Assembly (NCBI GenBank): GCA_937915075.1 | Contig: CALDMA010000324.1 | Span: 1 to 25,218, forward strand | Reading direction: 5' to 3' | DNA: 25,218 bases | Source: an uncultured Oscillospiraceae bacterium | GTDB lineage: Bacteria > Bacillota > Clostridia > Oscillospirales > Oscillospiraceae | In this document: positions 22,160 to 25,218 of the stretch, piece by piece | Layout of the letters: each line of letters opens with the position of its first letter | How positions within the stretch are numbered: position 1 is the stretch's first letter | The notes under the pieces: model-generated | The model's database searches: none | Seen by the model: the letters and a program-made list of their open reading frames with translations, nothing else | What the model was told of the DNA's origin: nothing | Translations under genes and position numbers: made by a program

Positions 22160-22168
22160 TGGTAAAAT
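22160..22168 (+). promoter_or_regulatory. Extended -10 promoter of rsmA
   Basis: TGGTAAAAT is an extended -10 box (TG-N-TAAAAT), 34 bases before the rsmA ATG. No good -35 is present, which extended -10 promoters tolerate. The AAAGGAG ribosome binding site follows. Confidence 0.5.
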
Positions 22169-22202
22169 ATTTTCAATTCTTCCGCCTGCAAAGGAGACAC
22201 GC

Positions 22203-23069
22203 ATGGAGCATTGTGACATTGCCGCCATCGAGGCGCTGCTGCGCCGCCACGGCTTTCATTTCAGCAAGTCCATGGGGCAGAATTTCCTCATCGACGCCTC
22301 TATCCCCGCCGCCATCGCCGAGGCGAGTGAGGCGGGGGAGGGAAACGGTGTGCTGGAGATCGGCCCCGGCATCGGCGCGCTCAGCCACGAGCTCTGCCGC
22401 CGCGCGGGCAGGGTCGTCGCGGTTGAGCTGGACAAGACGCTGCTGCCCATTCTGGACGAGACGATGGCGAACTTTGATAACTTCGAGGTCGTTTCCGCCG
22501 ACATCCTCAGGACCGACCTTCCCGCCCTTGTGCACGAGAAATTCGAGGGCCTCACGCCCATCGTCTGCGCGAACCTGCCCTACAACATCACGACGCCTGC
22601 CATCACCGCGCTGCTCGAGTCGAAGTGCTTTGAGAGCATCACGGTGCTCGTGCAGAAGGAGGTCGCCGAGCGGCTCTGCGCCGCGCCGGGCACCGCCGCC
22701 TACGGCGCGTTCTCGGTCTATATGCAGTACCACACCACGCCGCGTCTGCTCTTCGAGGTCGGACGCGAGTGCTTCCGGCCGCAGCCGAAGGTGACCTCCG
22801 CCGTCCTGAGCGCCGAGGTGCGTAAGACACCGCCGGTCGCGGTGGAGGACGAGAAGCTCTTCTTCCGCGTCGTCTACGCCTCCTTCGCCCTGCGCCGCAA
22901 AACGCTCGTCAACAGCCTGATGACCGGCTTCGGCAGTCAGCTCACCAAGGAGCAGGTGACCGAGGCGGTCGTCTCTGCCGGCCTTGCGCCGACGGTCCGC
23001 GGCGAGAGGCTGGGGCTGGAGGAGTTCGCCCGTCTGACCCGCGCGCTGGCCGAGCGCCTGCCGGCTTGA
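22203..23069 (+). CDS. rsmA: 16S rRNA dimethyladenosine transferase RsmA (KsgA)
   Basis: A 288-residue SAM-dependent enzyme that dimethylates two adjacent adenines near the 3' end of 16S rRNA (A1518/A1519 in E. coli numbering). GQNFLID (25-31), the SAM motif LEIGPGIGALSHEL (51-64), AVELDK (73-78) and the catalytic NLPYNITTPAI (124-134) are all present, and the C-terminal helical domain is complete. AAAGGAG precedes the ATG at a good distance. It is flanked by pckG downstream and by the convergent permease upstream; the neighbour rnmV, often found before it, is absent. Confidence 0.95.
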   Translation: MEHCDIAAIEALLRRHGFHFSKSMGQNFLIDASIPAAIAEASEAGEGNGVLEIGPGIGALSHELCRRAGRVVAVELDKTLLPILDETMANFDNFEVVSADILRTDLPALVHEKFEGLTPIVCANLPYNITTPAITALLESKCFESITVLVQKEVAERLCAAPGTAAYGAFSVYMQYHTTPRLLFEVGRECFRPQPKVTSAVLSAEVRKTPPVAVEDEKLFFRVVYASFALRRKTLVNSLMTGFGSQLTKEQVTEAVVSAGLAPTVRGERLGLEEFARLTRALAERLPA

Positions 23070-23110
23070 CGGCGGGACGCCATTTATAGAAAATAATAAT
23101 GAGTCGATTT

Positions 23111-23173
23111 ATTGCTATTGATGGGCCTTTCTGCTAAACTGCTGAAGCAGGAGGACTCTCAATAGCAATTTTT
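23111..23173 (+). terminator. Terminator/attenuator-like hairpin between rsmA and pckG
   Basis: An 11-bp perfect inverted repeat (ATTGCTATTGA, 23111-23121; TCAATAGCAAT, 23159-23169) is followed by TTTTT. The 37-base loop can fold on its own (CTGC/GCAG). It may simply end the rsmA transcript. The large structured loop and its place 118 bases before pckG leave room for an attenuator role. The remaining bases to 23290 hold the pckG ribosome binding site and no clear promoter. Confidence 0.6.
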
Positions 23174-23290
23174 CTCTGTGCATCGGTCAGCTCCCTCTCC
23201 CGCCCGGGATGCAAAGCGAACCACACAGCCACGGGGTAAAAATTTTCTTATCATTTGCCTCGCGGATATGCTGAAGAGGAAAGAAACGAG

Positions 23291-25117
23291 ATGACAAAAC
23301 CCGAAAGCAAGACCGCTCTGAAGTGGATGGACGCGGCAAGCGCCCTCACGAAAAACGAGGCCGTTCTCCAGTGGATGGAGGAAATGGCCGCCATGACGCA
23401 GCCGGACAAGATCGTCTGGATCACCGGTGAGGAGGAACAGCTCGAGGCGCTGCGTGCGCAGGCCGTCGAGGAGGGCATCCTCATCAAGCTCAACGAGTAT
23501 AAGCTCCCCGGCTGCTATCTCCACCGCACCGACCCGGACGACGTCGCCCGTGTCGAGGACCGCACCTTCATCTGCTGCGAGCGTGAGGAGGATGCCGGTC
23601 CCACCAACCACTGGATGGACCCCAAGGAAATGTACGAGAAGATGTACGCTCTCGCCGACGGCGCTTACAAGGGCCGCACGATGTACGTCATTCCGTACTC
23701 CATGTCCATCATCGGCTCGCCGTTCGCCAAGTACGGCTTTGAGCTGACGGACTCCATCTACGTCGTTTTGAATATGGCGATCATGACCCGTATCGGCAAG
23801 GCCGTGTGCGACGCGCTCGGCGACGATACCGGTTTTATCAAGGGACTGCACTGCCAGTGCGATCTCGATAAAGAGAACAAGTACATTGTCCACTTCCCAC
23901 AGGACAATACCATCATTTCCATGAACTCCAACTACGGCGGCAACGTGCTCCAGGGCAAGAAGTGCTTCGCCCTGCGCATCGCCTCCAACCTCGGCCGGCA
24001 GGAGGGCTGGATGGCCGAGCATATGCTGATCCTCGGCATTCAGAATCCCCGCGGCGAGATCAAGTACATCTCTGCCGCTTTCCCCTCCGCCTGCGGCAAG
24101 ACGAACCTTGCCATGCTCATCCCGCCCGAGGGCCTGCAGCGCTGGGGCTGGCGTGTGTGGTGCGTGGGCGACGATATCGCCTGGCTGCGCATCGGCAAGG
24201 ACGGCCGCCTCTGGGCTGTGAACCCCGAGAACGGCTTCTTCGGTGTCGCGCCGGGCACCTCCATGAAGTCCAACCCGAACGCCCTCATCTCCACGCATAA
24301 GGACACCATCTTCACCAACGTCGCCCTCGACCTGAGCGACAACACCGTGTGGTGGGAGGGCCTGAACAAGACCCCGCCTGCCCGCGCGATCGACTGGCGC
24401 GGCCGCCCCTGGACGCCGCAGAGCCCCGAAAAGGCGGCGCATCCCAACAGCCGCTTCACCGCGCCCGCCCGCAACTGCCCCTGCCTGAGTCCCGAGTTCG
24501 ACAATCCCGAGGGCGTGCCCATCAGCGCCATCATCTTCGGCGGCCGCCGCGCCAAGACCGCGCCGCTGGTCTACCAGTCCTTCAACTGGCAGCACGGCGT
24601 GTTCGTCGGCTCCATCATGGCGTCGGAGACCACCGCCGCCGCGACCGGTCAGGTCGGCGTCGTGCGCCGCGACCCCATGGCGATGCTGCCCTTCTGCGGC
24701 TACCACATGGGCGACTACTGGCAGCACTGGCTGGATATGGGCAAGAAGATCCCGCACCCGCCCAAGATCTTCAACGTCAACTGGTTCCGCACCGACGACG
24801 AGGGTCACTTCGCCTGGCCCGGCTTCGGCGACAATATGCGCGTGCTGCAGTGGATCATCTCCCGCGCGGACGATGAGATCGGCGCGGCGGAGACCGCGCT
24901 CGGCTATGAGCCCAACACCCACGACATCGACATGGAGGGCCTTGAAATGTCCATGTACGATATGCGCCGCCTGCTCTCCGTCGACCGCGACCTCTGGCTG
25001 CAGGAGTGCTCCGACGCCCGCGCCTACTACGAGAAGATCGGCAAGGTGCCCGAGGAGCTCTACGAGGAGCTTGACGCCCTTGAGATGCGTCTCAACCGCG
25101 GCTACAAGAGAAAGTAA
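23291..25117 (+). CDS. pckG: Phosphoenolpyruvate carboxykinase (GTP)
   Basis: A 608-residue enzyme that interconverts oxaloacetate and phosphoenolpyruvate with GTP/GDP; in fermenting anaerobes it often runs toward oxaloacetate. Length and motifs fit the GTP class, not the ATP class (about 530 residues): the P-loop FPSACGKTN (264-272) with the reactive Cys268, metal and nucleotide parts CVGDDIAWLR (291-300), NPENGFFGVAPGTS (311-324), FGGRR, and RDPMAMLPFCGYHMGDYW near 455-475. I choose the ATG at 23291 with AGAGGAAA upstream; the frame opens at a TTG at 23255, but the short extension has no ribosome binding site. No clear terminator is visible in the last 100 bases. Confidence 0.93.
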   Translation: MTKPESKTALKWMDAASALTKNEAVLQWMEEMAAMTQPDKIVWITGEEEQLEALRAQAVEEGILIKLNEYKLPGCYLHRTDPDDVARVEDRTFICCEREEDAGPTNHWMDPKEMYEKMYALADGAYKGRTMYVIPYSMSIIGSPFAKYGFELTDSIYVVLNMAIMTRIGKAVCDALGDDTGFIKGLHCQCDLDKENKYIVHFPQDNTIISMNSNYGGNVLQGKKCFALRIASNLGRQEGWMAEHMLILGIQNPRGEIKYISAAFPSACGKTNLAMLIPPEGLQRWGWRVWCVGDDIAWLRIGKDGRLWAVNPENGFFGVAPGTSMKSNPNALISTHKDTIFTNVALDLSDNTVWWEGLNKTPPARAIDWRGRPWTPQSPEKAAHPNSRFTAPARNCPCLSPEFDNPEGVPISAIIFGGRRAKTAPLVYQSFNWQHGVFVGSIMASETTAAATGQVGVVRRDPMAMLPFCGYHMGDYWQHWLDMGKKIPHPPKIFNVNWFRTDDEGHFAWPGFGDNMRVLQWIISRADDEIGAAETALGYEPNTHDIDMEGLEMSMYDMRRLLSVDRDLWLQECSDARAYYEKIGKVPEELYEELDALEMRLNRGYKRK

Positions 25118-25191
25118 TACCGGAAACACAACAGACCGAAAACGCAATAAAAGGACGCTGCCCGCCGGTGAACAGCACCCCATTTGTTAGA

Positions 25192-25211
25192 CAAGTATGG
25201 TAAAATACTTG
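25192..25211 (+). promoter_or_regulatory. Palindrome overlapping an extended -10 box at the right edge
   Basis: A perfect 7-bp inverted repeat (CAAGTAT, 6-base spacer, ATACTTG) overlaps TGGTAAAAT, the same extended -10 sequence seen before rsmA. It is probably the promoter of a gene beyond the window, with a possible operator. No -35 is convincing. Confidence 0.4.
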
Positions 25212-25218
25212 GAACTAA

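Noticed and set aside
23066..23090. TTGACG overlapping the rsmA stop as a pckG -35
   Set aside because: No -10 box at 16-18 bases; the nearest AT-rich hexamers are 13-15 or 23 bases away.
23159..25183. 674-codon open frame on the minus strand opposite pckG
   Set aside because: Longer than the real gene but only because of codon bias; the product has no recognisable domain, while pckG motifs are all present on the plus strand.

Overview
The window looks like a chromosomal piece of a GC-rich, endospore-forming Clostridia (Bacillota). An Oscillospiraceae-type gut anaerobe is my best guess. The reasons are the sporulation genes ylbJ, yqfC and yqfD, the Bacillota-type order yqfC-yqfD-phoH-ybeY-era-yqzL-recO, MutS2, an HPr protein, a YabE-like G5/3D cell-wall protein beside rsmA, strong GGAGG ribosome binding sites, and very high GC at third codon positions. 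There is no phage, IS element, CRISPR array or rRNA. I see no clearly novel multi-gene system; most of the window is core genome with a few oddities.

Left part (1-5,615, all minus strand). In transcription order: a NUDIX hydrolase and a DUF523 protein (coupled by an ATGA overlap); a class I aminotransferase and a Dabb-domain protein (ATGA overlap, strong sigma-A promoter upstream); ylbJ, flanked by hairpin terminators and with a SigE-like promoter; a TrmH/SpoU-type RNA methyltransferase; and an AraC-type regulator with a GyrI-like sensor domain.

Middle (5,752-13,263, plus strand). The yqfC-yqfD-phoH-ybeY-era-yqzL-recO-mutS2 block covers sporulation, RNA maturation, ribosome assembly and DNA repair. 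The genes usually found inside it (yqfF/pgpH, dgkA, cdd) are absent. A 52-bp, mostly synonymous second copy of the era 3' end lies 169 bp after era. A 34-codon YqzL-like gene overlaps recO.

Right-middle (13,355-19,978, plus strand). A lone HPr gene with a strong promoter is followed by uvrC, a short pyruvate-kinase-like gene lacking the C-terminal domain, selA, selB and tRNA-Sec (selC). The last three give synthesis of Sec-tRNA, its delivery factor and the tRNA itself in one run closed by a strong terminator. selD is not in the window.

Right end (20,104-25,218). A YabE-like G5/3D protein gene has a consensus sigma-A promoter, and its leader carries a WalR-like direct repeat inside a 15-bp inverted repeat. 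A convergent TauE/SafE permease, rsmA and a GTP-type PEP carboxykinase (pckG) follow. Gene-poor stretches longer than about 200 bases (9,743-10,022; 19,872-20,234; 23,070-23,290) are described as features.
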